Shown here one piece after another: positions 1 to 9,408 of a stretch of 64,000 nucleotides of DNA. Numbering within the stretch: the stretch's first letter is position 1; every line of letters begins with the position of its first letter. The DNA is taken from contig NZ_JACHOP010000009.1 in NCBI RefSeq assembly GCF_014199935.1, positions 106,749 to 170,748 of the forward strand, in the 5' to 3' direction. The DNA comes from Methylorubrum rhodinum (GTDB lineage Bacteria; Pseudomonadota; Alphaproteobacteria; Rhizobiales; Beijerinckiaceae). A model generated the notes under the pieces. It searched no databases. It was not told the DNA's origin and worked only from the letters and a program-made list of their open reading frames with translations. Made by a program: the position numbers and the translations under genes.

Positions 1-1
1 C

Positions 2-298
2 CTCTGCGCGCGCATCCGCTGGCTGAGCCGGCGGGCCGAGGAGGCCGCGTTCCTGTCCCTGGAGGATCGCCTCCTGCGAAGGCTCGCGGGCCTGTGCGAG
101 GATTACGGCAGCGAGATCACCGTCTCGCAGGAGGAACTGGCGCGGTTCGTCGGCGCGGCCCGCGAGAGCGTCAACCGCCAGCTCCAGATCTGGCGGCGCG
201 AGGGCCTGCTGACCCTGGGCCGCGGGCGCATCACCATCCTCGATCCCGACGCGCTGATGCGCCGGGCGAGCGACAGCGACGACAGGGCGGGAGCGTAG
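2..298 (+). CDS. Crp/Fnr-family transcriptional regulator, C-terminal part
   Basis: An open frame runs in from the left edge and stops at 296-298. The visible 98 residues are the C-terminal helix-turn-helix region of a Crp/Fnr-type regulator: a dimer-interface-like helix, then a recognition-helix region containing TVSQEELARFVGAARESVNRQL and the typical tail RREGLLTLGRGRITILD. The cyclic-nucleotide-binding domain lies outside the window. Two bases separate it from the FecR-domain gene, which is followed by a nucleotide cyclase, so the three may form one signalling unit in which the cyclase supplies the regulator's ligand. That link is inference from gene order. Confidence 0.85.
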   Translation, partial: LCARIRWLSRRAEEAAFLSLEDRLLRRLAGLCEDYGSEITVSQEELARFVGAARESVNRQLQIWRREGLLTLGRGRITILDPDALMRRASDSDDRAGA

Positions 299-300
299 TC

Positions 301-846
301 ATGCGGGTACGGACGGGTTCGAGACCCTCGACGATCGGTCTCCCGATCGCCGTCCTGGCTTTGTCCTGGGCGGCCGCGGCGAGCGCCCAGACCCGCGACG
401 GCTGCCGGGTCAGCACCTTCACCGACCCGCCGCGGGAGGTGCTCGACTGTCCCGGCGGCGTGACCCTGAGCGCCGAGAAGGGCGCGGCCTACCGCCTGAT
501 CGACGCCGACCGGAACGGGCGGCCGGAGGCGGTGGAACTCGACGGCAAGGCACTGCTGATCGAGGTCGCCCCCCGCGGCTCCGGCTTCCAGGTCCGCACG
601 CCCCACGCCGTCGCCTCGGTGCGCGGCACGACCTGGGCGGTGGATGCGGGAGCGGGGGCCACCGCCATCTTCGTCGAGGACGGCGCGGTGCGGGTGACGC
701 GCCGGGATGCGCCCTCGAGCGGACCGGCGGCGGTGCTGCTGCGGGCCGGCGACGGGGTCGATGTCGCCCCCGACGGCGCGGCGCTCGCGGTGAAGCGGTG
801 GGCGCGGGAGCGGCGCCTGCACCTCCTGGCGCGCTTCGGCCGCTGA
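301..846 (+). CDS. FecR-domain exported protein
   Basis: A 181-residue protein starting at ATG 301, two bases after the regulator's stop. Residues 1-29 form a signal peptide with a hydrophobic core and a likely cleavage after ASA. The middle carries a FecR-type segment (VRTPHAVASVRGTTWAV around residues 98-114, then a VEDGAVRV strand). Such domains are periplasmic; in classical FecR they sense iron-siderophore receptors, but stand-alone exported copies often sit beside CHASE2 cyclases. Its stop overlaps the cyclase start (TGATG), so the two are probably translationally coupled. The partner and ligand are unknown. Confidence 0.8.
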   Translation: MRVRTGSRPSTIGLPIAVLALSWAAAASAQTRDGCRVSTFTDPPREVLDCPGGVTLSAEKGAAYRLIDADRNGRPEAVELDGKALLIEVAPRGSGFQVRTPHAVASVRGTTWAVDAGAGATAIFVEDGAVRVTRRDAPSSGPAAVLLRAGDGVDVAPDGAALAVKRWARERRLHLLARFGR

Positions 847-2690
847 TGCGGAACGGGGCGGCCCCGCGGCTCGCTCTGGCGGCGCTCGCGGTCGCGGCCT
901 CGCTCGGCGTCGGCCTGTCGCTCGCCCTGCCGCACCTGTCGGGCGAGGCCTCCGTCCTCGACCGGGCCGAGGCGACGCTGGCCGACCTGCGCTTCCTGAT
1001 CGCCGGCCCGCGCCCGGTGCCGGAAGGCGTGGTCATCGTCGCCATCGACGAGCGCACGATCGCCGCGGCCGGCGGCTACCCGCTGCCGCGGGCCTCGCTC
1101 GCGCGGCTGATGGAGGCGCTCCGCGCGGCCCGGCCGCGGGCGGTCGCCCTCGACATGCTGCTCCTCGATCCCGGCCCGGCGGAGGCCGACGCAGGCCTCG
1201 CCGCCGCCCTGGCCGGCCTGCCCGCGGTGGTCGGGATGGCGGCGACCTTCGCCCGGACCGGGTCCGAGCGGCGGGCGCGCCTCGGTTCCGTCGACGGCCT
1301 GCCGGTGGCCGAGACCCTCGCCCGCCCGACCGAGCGCCTGAGGACGGCGGCGCAGGGCGGGCTCGTCAACGTCGCGACCGATGCGGGTGGCACGCCCCGG
1401 CACGTGCCGCTGCTCGTCGCGCACGAGGGCGCCGTCCTGCCGAGCCTGCCCCTGCGGGCGGCGATGCTGGCGGCCGGCGGCCGGCCCGCCTTCGAGGCCG
1501 ATGCCGTGCGCCTCGGCGGGACGCGCACGCCGCTCGATCTCGGCGCGGCCCTGGCGCTGCGCTTCTACGGCCCGCAGGGCAGCGTGCCGACGGTGAGCGC
1601 CGCCGCCGTGATGGCGGGCGAAGCCGATGCGGCGATCCGCGAGAAGATCCTCGTCGTCGGCGCCACCGCGCTCGGCAGCGGCGACAGCTTCGCCACGCCG
1701 TTCGATCCGGTCCTGCCCGGCGCGGAGGTTCTGGCGACGGGCCTGTCCCACCTGATCCACGGCGACGCCCTCGACCGGGGCGCCGCCGTGCGCCGGGCGG
1801 ACGCGGCGGCCGCGCTCGTCCTGCCGCTCCTGATGCTCGCCGCCCTCTCCCTGCGGCGGGTCGGCCTCGGCCTCGCGCTGGCGGCGCTTCCGCTGGCGGG
1901 CTTCCTCGTCGGCGCAACGCTGCTGTTCGCCCACGGGATCTGGCTGTCGATGGCCCTGCCGCTGGCGGCGCTCGCCCCGCTCGCCCCCGCGCTCGCGGCC
2001 CGCCTCTGGCTCGACCGGGCGGCCGAACGGCGGCTCGCCGCCTCCCGCGACGCGCTGCTGCGCTTCCTGCCGCCCGCCGTCGCGGATCGGCTCGCCGAGG
2101 CGCCGGACTTCCTCGCCGAGCCGGTGGAGCAGCGGGCCGCCGTCCTGTTCCTCGATCTCTCCGGCTTCACCGCCGCGAGCGAGGGGCTCGGCCCCGTCCG
2201 GACGCGGGCGATGCTGAAGGCGATGCACGACCGGGTCGAGGAAGCCGTGACCGCCCGCGGCGGCGCGGTGACGAGCTTCATGGGCGACGGGGCGATGGTC
2301 CTGTTCGGCCTGCCCGAGGCGCGGCCCGACGACGCCGACCGGGCGGTCGCGGCGGCGTTCGACCTCGCGGACGCCCTGCGCGCGTGGCTCGCGGGGCTGA
2401 CACCCGGCGAGGCGCCGGCGGGCGTGCGGATCGGCGCCCATGCCGGGCCGGTGGTGCTGTCGCGCCTCGGCGGGGCGCGCAACCAGCACATCACCGCGAC
2501 CGGGGACACCGTGAACACCACCGCGCGCCTCCTCGACGTGGCGAAGGCGGAGGGCGTGCCCCTGGTGCTCTCCGCCGCGCTGCTGGCCGCGCGCCTGGAG
2601 GCCGTGCCCCTGCCCCATCGGTCCCGCCCCGCCCGCGCGGCGCTCCGCGGCCGGCGGGCCTCCCTCGACGTCGTGCTCGTCGAGGCGTGA
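846..2690 (+). CDS. CHASE2-domain adenylate/guanylate cyclase
   Basis: A 614-residue membrane protein. An N-terminal membrane helix (about residues 8-26) is followed by a large periplasmic CHASE2 sensor domain (to about residue 310), a cluster of membrane helices (about 320-385) and a cytoplasmic class III nucleotide cyclase domain (about 430-600). The metal-binding motif FLDLSGF and the GDGAMVLFG motif are intact, as is the TGDTVNTTARL motif, so catalysis is expected. Class III domains of this kind usually make cAMP, but ATP versus GTP preference cannot be read with certainty. ATG 846 overlaps the FecR gene's stop. Working with the FecR-like protein and the Crp-type regulator upstream is plausible. 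Confidence 0.9.
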   Translation: MRNGAAPRLALAALAVAASLGVGLSLALPHLSGEASVLDRAEATLADLRFLIAGPRPVPEGVVIVAIDERTIAAAGGYPLPRASLARLMEALRAARPRAVALDMLLLDPGPAEADAGLAAALAGLPAVVGMAATFARTGSERRARLGSVDGLPVAETLARPTERLRTAAQGGLVNVATDAGGTPRHVPLLVAHEGAVLPSLPLRAAMLAAGGRPAFEADAVRLGGTRTPLDLGAALALRFYGPQGSVPTVSAAAVMAGEADAAIREKILVVGATALGSGDSFATPFDPVLPGAEVLATGLSHLIHGDALDRGAAVRRADAAAALVLPLLMLAALSLRRVGLGLALAALPLAGFLVGATLLFAHGIWLSMALPLAALAPLAPALAARLWLDRAAERRLAASRDALLRFLPPAVADRLAEAPDFLAEPVEQRAAVLFLDLSGFTAASEGLGPVRTRAMLKAMHDRVEEAVTARGGAVTSFMGDGAMVLFGLPEARPDDADRAVAAAFDLADALRAWLAGLTPGEAPAGVRIGAHAGPVVLSRLGGARNQHITATGDTVNTTARLLDVAKAEGVPLVLSAALLAARLEAVPLPHRSRPARAALRGRRASLDVVLVEA

Positions 2691-2811
2691 GCCAGGCTCC
2701 GCGAGAGGTTCCGGGCTTGTGTGATCCGCATCACGGAAGTCCGCCGCCGACGGGGTCATGGTCCCTCTCACGGGCCCGGCGCTTCGGGCACCGACGACGA
2801 AGGAGGCGACC

Positions 2812-5125
<2,314 letters not shown>

Positions 5126-5137
5126 CTTTTTGATTGA

Positions 5138-5165
5138 TGCCGCGGGCGTGGTGATGCCCGCGGCA
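5138..5165. terminator. Hairpin between converging genes
   Basis: A perfect 10-bp inverted repeat (arms 5138-5147 and 5156-5165, 8-base loop) lies between the aminotransferase stop and the converging toxin-gene stop. It has no long T-run on either strand, so it is a weak or shared terminator at best. Confidence 0.5.
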
Positions 5166-5169
5166 CCGC

Positions 5170-5608
5170 TCAAGGAGTGTGGGTTGCAAGCCAAGGATTC
5201 ATGACGGCGACCTGCGCTCTGCGATAGTCATTCACGTCCCGGGTCACCACGGTCAGATCGTGCTGGATCGCCGTAGCGGCGATGATCAGATCGGGCTGCG
5301 TGAACGTGTGGCGGGCCTTCCTGCCTTCCTCGAAGAGAAGCCGCCAGCGCAGCATCACATCCTCCGTGATTGCCAGCGTACGCCCTTCGAACATCGGTCT
5401 GATCCGCGCATCGAGCCAGTGATGGAGGGCCGTGCGCTGCTCGCTCTCGCCGAGGCGTTCGATGCCGAAGCGGATCTCGGCCAGAGTCACGGTGCTGATA
5501 TGCAGGCTGTCGAGCGGCTGGTCTCGAACGAAGGCCACGACCTTCGGTTCCGGCCGCGGACGGCGCAACTCGGGACAAGACGTTGGTGTCGAGCAGCCAA
5601 GCGGTCAC
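5170..5608 (-). pseudogene. VapC-like PIN-domain toxin, frameshifted
   Basis: This encodes a PIN-domain ribonuclease of the VapC/FitB type. The first 12 codons (GTG 5608 onward, VTAWLLDTNVLS) carry the start of the PIN fold with its first catalytic aspartate. The remainder (to 5170) reads in another frame and contains the acidic motifs TLAEIRFGIE and FTQPDLIIAATA. The frames join if one G of the GGG run at 5572-5574 is removed, giving the expected NVLSELRRP join. The gene is therefore broken by a single-base insertion, or there is a sequencing error. It would be about 145 residues if repaired. Its start overlaps the antitoxin stop as GTGA. Confidence 0.85.
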
Positions 5609-5913
5609 GGCGCCGGGTCGCGAACCGGCATGGCAAACCGCTCCGGCTCAATTTCGACGTCGCGATAGGGCGAGGCCTGGAGCGCGGCAATCAGCGCCTC
5701 ACCGGTCGCCTTCCGATCCGCCTGAGCCATCGTGAGGCGGCGAAATTCTTCGGCCGCGATGACCACGACCTCGTCCTGGCCGTGGACCGTCACGTGCTGC
5801 GGCCCCTCGCTGCGGACCCGGCGCACGAGTTCGGCGAAACGAGCTTCGGCCTCCGCCAGTCGCCAGGGCACGGGGGTCTCGGTTCGATCGGACGAGGGAA
5901 AGGCGTCACTCAT
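5605..5913 (-). CDS. Phd/YefM-type antitoxin
   Basis: A 102-residue protein starting at ATG 5913 (an upstream in-frame Met exists but lies in poorly conserved sequence). It has the Phd/YefM pattern: AEARFAELVRRVRSEGPQHVT, then the strand HGQDEVVVIAAEEFRRL, which form the DNA-binding fold. The C-terminal tail would bind the PIN-domain toxin. It precedes and overlaps the toxin by 4 bases, the usual antitoxin-first layout with autoregulation. The antitoxin looks intact while the toxin is not, so the pair may be decaying. Confidence 0.85.
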   Translation of the reverse strand: MSDAFPSSDRTETPVPWRLAEAEARFAELVRRVRSEGPQHVTVHGQDEVVVIAAEEFRRLTMAQADRKATGEALIAALQASPYRDVEIEPERFAMPVRDPAP

Positions 5914-6393
5914 ATCGACAGGGTAGCAGGTCGGACCACACCAACAAGCGGGGCGGAAGCCGCAGGCGCTTGGCGCCGCCGACCGGACGAAGCGCCGCAA
6001 CAGGCCAATGGTCGCCGCGCCGACGGTTGCTCCGAGCGGCGCGGCCCTCTACATCGGCCCTCCCCGCGGCCGATGCGCCCGATGGTTTCGCGAGCCCTCT
6101 CGGGCCGGCGTGGCAGCGGGGTCGGCAGTGACGGGACGGTGCGGACCAGTTCTCTGCATCGCACCTGTGAGGCTCAGTGGGCCGAGCAGCTGCAGGCGTG
6201 TCGGAGGCGCGGGGAACAGGAACCGCGATTCCGGCGCATGGCCCACCTGAAATCCGACGGCCCGAGAGGCGACGTCGAGGGGCGATGTCCCGGCACGTAC
6301 TTCAAAAATCCGGCATCGGGGGCGCGCCGGAAACGAAGTGATGACGCCTGCCGGTTAACCTGCATCCTTCGATCGCAGGAAGGCCGCCTCCCC
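5914..6393. other. 480-bp gap, no gene recognised
   Basis: Between the antitoxin start and the next plus-strand gene I see no supported coding sequence, RNA or clear repeat. The antitoxin promoter must lie at its left end. Confidence 0.5.
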
Positions 6394-6690
6394 ATGTCCC
6401 GTATCGGTCACCGCAGCGCGGCCCGCAACTACCTGCCCGAGTCGAAACTCGAGGATCTCGCGATCCGGCTGCGGCGGCTGGCCAACCATCGGGGCCTCGT
6501 GCGCAAGGAGATCGCCAGCCCGATGCTGCTGCGCCTCCTGCCCGGCCCCCTGCGCGGCGAGGCGCATGTTTACGAGAGCGACCTGCGCCGCAAGCTGCAG
6601 GAGGCCAATCTCGATGCCGAGCGCGTCGCCTACCTGATGGCCCATGCCGAGCAGGAGATCGACATCGCCCATGCCCGCCTCGCGGGCTGA
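6394..6690 (+). CDS. Hypothetical 98-residue helical protein
   Basis: A small basic/acidic, mostly helical protein starting at ATG 6394. I do not recognise a family. Visible features: a central segment rich in Leu and Arg (LEDLAIRLRRLANHRGLVRKEI) and a C-terminal helix with Glu and His (YLMAHAEQEIDIAHARLAG). It has no signal peptide or membrane segment. It ends three bases before the converging gspI stop. It could be a small regulator or a cytoplasmic accessory protein. Confidence 0.6.
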   Translation: MSRIGHRSAARNYLPESKLEDLAIRLRRLANHRGLVRKEIASPMLLRLLPGPLRGEAHVYESDLRRKLQEANLDAERVAYLMAHAEQEIDIAHARLAG

Positions 6691-6693
6691 CGG

Positions 6694-7131
6694 CTACGGC
6701 GCCTGAGCCGGGAACGGGGCGAGCCGCACCGTCTCGACCTCGACCGGCCGGCCGCGCGCGGTCGCGACCTCGATGCGCACGCGCAGCGGCAGCCAGCGCG
6801 GCCCCTCTTGGGCGGGCTGCTGCGGCGGCGCTCCGTCCGCCGGCTCAGGCGGGCTCGGCAGCGGCAGGTCGAGAGACTGGAGGCCGACGCGCCAGCGGCG
6901 CCCGTCGGTGACGCCTTCGCGCCCGCCGGCGGCGACGGCGGCGGGGGTCAGGGGTTCTTCGAGCAGGGAGCGGGCGAGGCGCTCGGCCCCGGTGCGGTCC
7001 TCGACCGCCGCCCAGCCGACGCGCGACTGGATCAGCCCGCGCTGCACGACGAGGCTCAAGGCCGCCACGATCGCGAAGGCGACCAGCGCCTCGATCAGGG
7101 TGAAGCCGTCCTCGGACCGCCTGGCCGGCAT
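6694..7131 (-). CDS. gspI: Type II secretion minor pseudopilin GspI-like
   Basis: A 145-residue pseudopilin. After a short basic leader (MPARRSED) comes the prepilin peptidase site and hydrophobic helix GFTLIEALVAFAIVAALSL, with the conserved glutamate at mature position 5. The globular part is short, with a proline-rich insertion (about residues 92-110). Position after gspG and size fit GspI, which with J and K caps the pseudopilus. It is the last gene of the secretion run. No gspH, gspJ or gspK follows; the neighbouring gene lies on the other strand. Confidence 0.75.
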   Translation of the reverse strand: MPARRSEDGFTLIEALVAFAIVAALSLVVQRGLIQSRVGWAAVEDRTGAERLARSLLEEPLTPAAVAAGGREGVTDGRRWRVGLQSLDLPLPSPPEPADGAPPQQPAQEGPRWLPLRVRIEVATARGRPVEVETVRLAPFPAQAP

Positions 7132-7144
7132 CCCCGCAAAAAAC

Positions 7145-7588
7145 CTATTCCTTGCCGATCATCCCGGCGCCGCGCTGGCCGTCGGCGCCGAGCGAGACGA
7201 TGGCGTAGGGGCCGGACTTGCCCGGCGCGCGGTACTCGTAGGCGCGGCCCCAGGGGTCGGCCGGCACGTTCGACTGCTTGAGGTAGGGCCCGCTCCAGGC
7301 CTCCGCCGCGGGCGGGCGCTTCACCAGGGCGTCGAGCCCCTCGCTGGTGGAGGGGTAGCGGCCGTTGTCGAGGAAGTAGAGGTCGAGCGCCGAGGAGAAC
7401 GACTCGATCTGGAGCCGTGCGGTCTTCTCGCGCGAGCTGCCGAGATAGCCGAGCACGCGCGGTCCCGCGAGGCCCATCACGAGGCCGAGGATCACCAGCA
7501 CGACGAGGAGTTCGACCAGGGTGAAGCCGCCGCTCGTGTCGCGGGCGGCGCGCCGGTCCCGGCGCAGTGCGGTGAGGAAACGGGACAT
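7145..7588 (-). CDS. gspG: Type II secretion major pseudopilin GspG
   Basis: A 147-residue major pseudopilin, the repeating unit of the periplasmic pseudopilus. A basic leader precedes the peptidase site and helix GFTLVELLVVLVILGLVMGL. The C-terminal region has the GspG hallmarks DNGRYPS, then WGRAYEY and the calcium-site segment SLGADGQ. I chose ATG 7588 because a GAGG site sits 8 bases upstream; an alternative ATG at 7606, overlapping the gspF stop as TGATG, would add six residues to the leader. It would be processed by the peptidase encoded upstream. Confidence 0.9.
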   Translation of the reverse strand: MSRFLTALRRDRRAARDTSGGFTLVELLVVLVILGLVMGLAGPRVLGYLGSSREKTARLQIESFSSALDLYFLDNGRYPSTSEGLDALVKRPPAAEAWSGPYLKQSNVPADPWGRAYEYRAPGKSGPYAIVSLGADGQRGAGMIGKE

Positions 7589-7605
7589 GGAACGAACCTC
7601 GACCA

Positions 7606-8817
7606 TCACATCAGCATGTCGTTGATGCTCATCAGCGCGGTCATCACCGAGATGATCAGCCACGCGATCAGCACGCTCACCACCACCATCACCGCCGGGC
7701 CGACCACCGCGATGACCCGGCCCAGCGCCGCGTCGAGCTTGGCCTCGTAGAACACCGCGACCCGGCTGGCGCTGTCGGCGAGATCGCCCGCCTCCTCGCC
7801 GACCCGCAGCATCTGCACCACGTGGCGCGGAAACAGCTTTCCGCGGGTCAGCGCCTCGGACAGGCGTTTGCCCTGGCGCACGTCCGCCGTCACCCGGTCG
7901 ATCTCGGCGGCCGCGCCCGGCAGGCGCACGACGCCGCGGATCAGGCGCAAGCCCGTCGAGATGTCGACTCCGTTGCGCACCAGGATGGCGAGCGTGCGGC
8001 AGAAGGTGACGGTGAGTTCGTGCGCCAGCACCGTCTTGGAGAGCGGGAGCGCCGCCACCAGCCGCAGCCACAGGCCACGCTCGCGCCCGAGGCGGTTGAC
8101 CAGCATCGCCCCCCCGAGGATCGCCGCCATGCCGATCACCACGGCATCGAGGTTGCGGTTGAGGAAGGCCGACATGTTGAACACGACGAGCGCGCTCGGA
8201 TCGATCCGCTCGCGGAATCCCTGGAGCGCCACCTCGAATTTCGGGATCAGGTAGATCAGCACGAAGAACAACACCGCGATCGCGGCGCCGACGAGGAAGA
8301 GCGGGTAGGAGATCGCCGAGACAAAGCGTTTTTTCAGCCGCTCGCCGCGCTGGCGCTCGGCGGCGAGCGCCGTCAGCGCCTCCTCCAACCGGCCCGCGGT
8401 CTCGGCGACCTCGACCATCTTGACGTAGATCGGCGGAAACAACCTCGGATGCGCGGCGAGCGCCTGCGACAGGCTCTTGCCGTGGGAGAGCGCAACGTTG
8501 AGTTCGCGCATCACCGCCACGAGCCAGCGCTTGCTCTCCATCTGGACCAGGATCGCCAGAGCCTCGTTGAGCGCCACGCCGCCCTTCAGCAGCATGGCGA
8601 GGTCGAGGGTCATGGCGGTGATCTCGTCCGGGCGCGGCTCCGGGGTGAGGAGATCGCGCCAGGAACGGCCGGCGCTCACCGCCTTCGGCTTGGCGGCAAT
8701 CGGCGTCCAGCCGCTGCGGTCGAGCTGCGCCATCACCTCGGCGCGCGACTCCGCCTCCATGGTGCCGGAGAGGAGCTTTCCGGCCGCGTCGAGCGCCTGA
8801 TACTCGAAGGCGGGCAT
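7606..8817 (-). CDS. gspF: Type II secretion inner-membrane protein GspF
   Basis: A 403-residue inner-membrane platform protein, the normal length for GspF/PilC. Two homologous cytoplasmic T2SSF domains (about residues 70-190 and 275-395) each precede membrane helices, giving three transmembrane segments, the last near the C-terminus. The N-terminus MPAFEYQALDAAGK is typical. It couples the GspE ATPase to pseudopilus growth. ATG 8817 overlaps the stop of the peptidase gene (TGATG), so translation is likely coupled. Confidence 0.92.
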   Translation of the reverse strand: MPAFEYQALDAAGKLLSGTMEAESRAEVMAQLDRSGWTPIAAKPKAVSAGRSWRDLLTPEPRPDEITAMTLDLAMLLKGGVALNEALAILVQMESKRWLVAVMRELNVALSHGKSLSQALAAHPRLFPPIYVKMVEVAETAGRLEEALTALAAERQRGERLKKRFVSAISYPLFLVGAAIAVLFFVLIYLIPKFEVALQGFRERIDPSALVVFNMSAFLNRNLDAVVIGMAAILGGAMLVNRLGRERGLWLRLVAALPLSKTVLAHELTVTFCRTLAILVRNGVDISTGLRLIRGVVRLPGAAAEIDRVTADVRQGKRLSEALTRGKLFPRHVVQMLRVGEEAGDLADSASRVAVFYEAKLDAALGRVIAVVGPAVMVVVSVLIAWLIISVMTALMSINDMLM

Positions 8818-9401
8818 CAGCCGGCCGGGATCGCGGCGACGAGCCAGCCGAGCGCGAGCGCCGGGGCCAGCACAGCGCCGAAGGCGAGCCGCGGCTCGGG
8901 CGTACCGCCCTGTGTCGCCAGCGCCCGGCGCCCGACGAGCAGCAAGATCCCAAGAAAGCTGGCGCCGAACAGGCACCACGCGAAGCCGCCGGTGCCGACG
9001 AGAAGCCCGCCCGCGGCGGCGAGCTTCACGTCGCCGAGCCCGATCCCGTCATGGCCGCGGCGGCGGAAATAGGCCTCGCGCAGGACCAGAAGCGCGCCGC
9101 CGCAGAGCAGGCCGTCGAGGGCGACGAGGGCGAGTTCTGCGGACAGCTCCTCGCCCGCCTCGCTGGCCGCCGCCACGCGCCACGCGAGGCCGAGGATCGC
9201 CAGCGCCAGGGTCGCGCCGTCGGGAATCGTGAAATCGGTCAGGTCCTGCCAAGCGATGCGCGCGGTCAGCAGCGCGAGCGCCGCCCCAGCGGCGGCGAGC
9301 CCGAGCGACCCGGTGCCGAGGGCGAGGACGGCGAGCGTCGCGGCGGCGGCCAGGATCAGGCAGGCCGGGCCGTGATCGTCGGCGCTGACGGGCCGGGCCA
9401 C
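8817..9401 (-). CDS. gspO: Prepilin peptidase (A24 family), peptidase domain only
   Basis: A 194-residue polytopic membrane aspartic protease that would cleave the leader peptides of GspG and GspI. The two catalytic aspartates are visible: D53 in WQDLTDFTIPD and D124 in GLGDVKLA. The N-terminal cysteine-rich methyltransferase domain of full-length GspO/PilD is absent, so it resembles the short CpaA/TadV-type peptidases; N-methylation would need another enzyme or may not occur. The start is GTG 9401. It lies between gspD and gspF in the same run. Confidence 0.85.
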   Translation of the reverse strand: MARPVSADDHGPACLILAAAATLAVLALGTGSLGLAAAGAALALLTARIAWQDLTDFTIPDGATLALAILGLAWRVAAASEAGEELSAELALVALDGLLCGGALLVLREAYFRRRGHDGIGLGDVKLAAAGGLLVGTGGFAWCLFGASFLGILLLVGRRALATQGGTPEPRLAFGAVLAPALALGWLVAAIPAG

Positions 9402-9408
9402 CCTGGCC

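Noticed and set aside
5179..6690. Long plus-strand open frame of 503 codons
   Set aside because: Its first ~400 codons are antisense to the toxin-antitoxin pair or arginine-rich non-protein sequence. Only the last 98 codons from 6394 look real.
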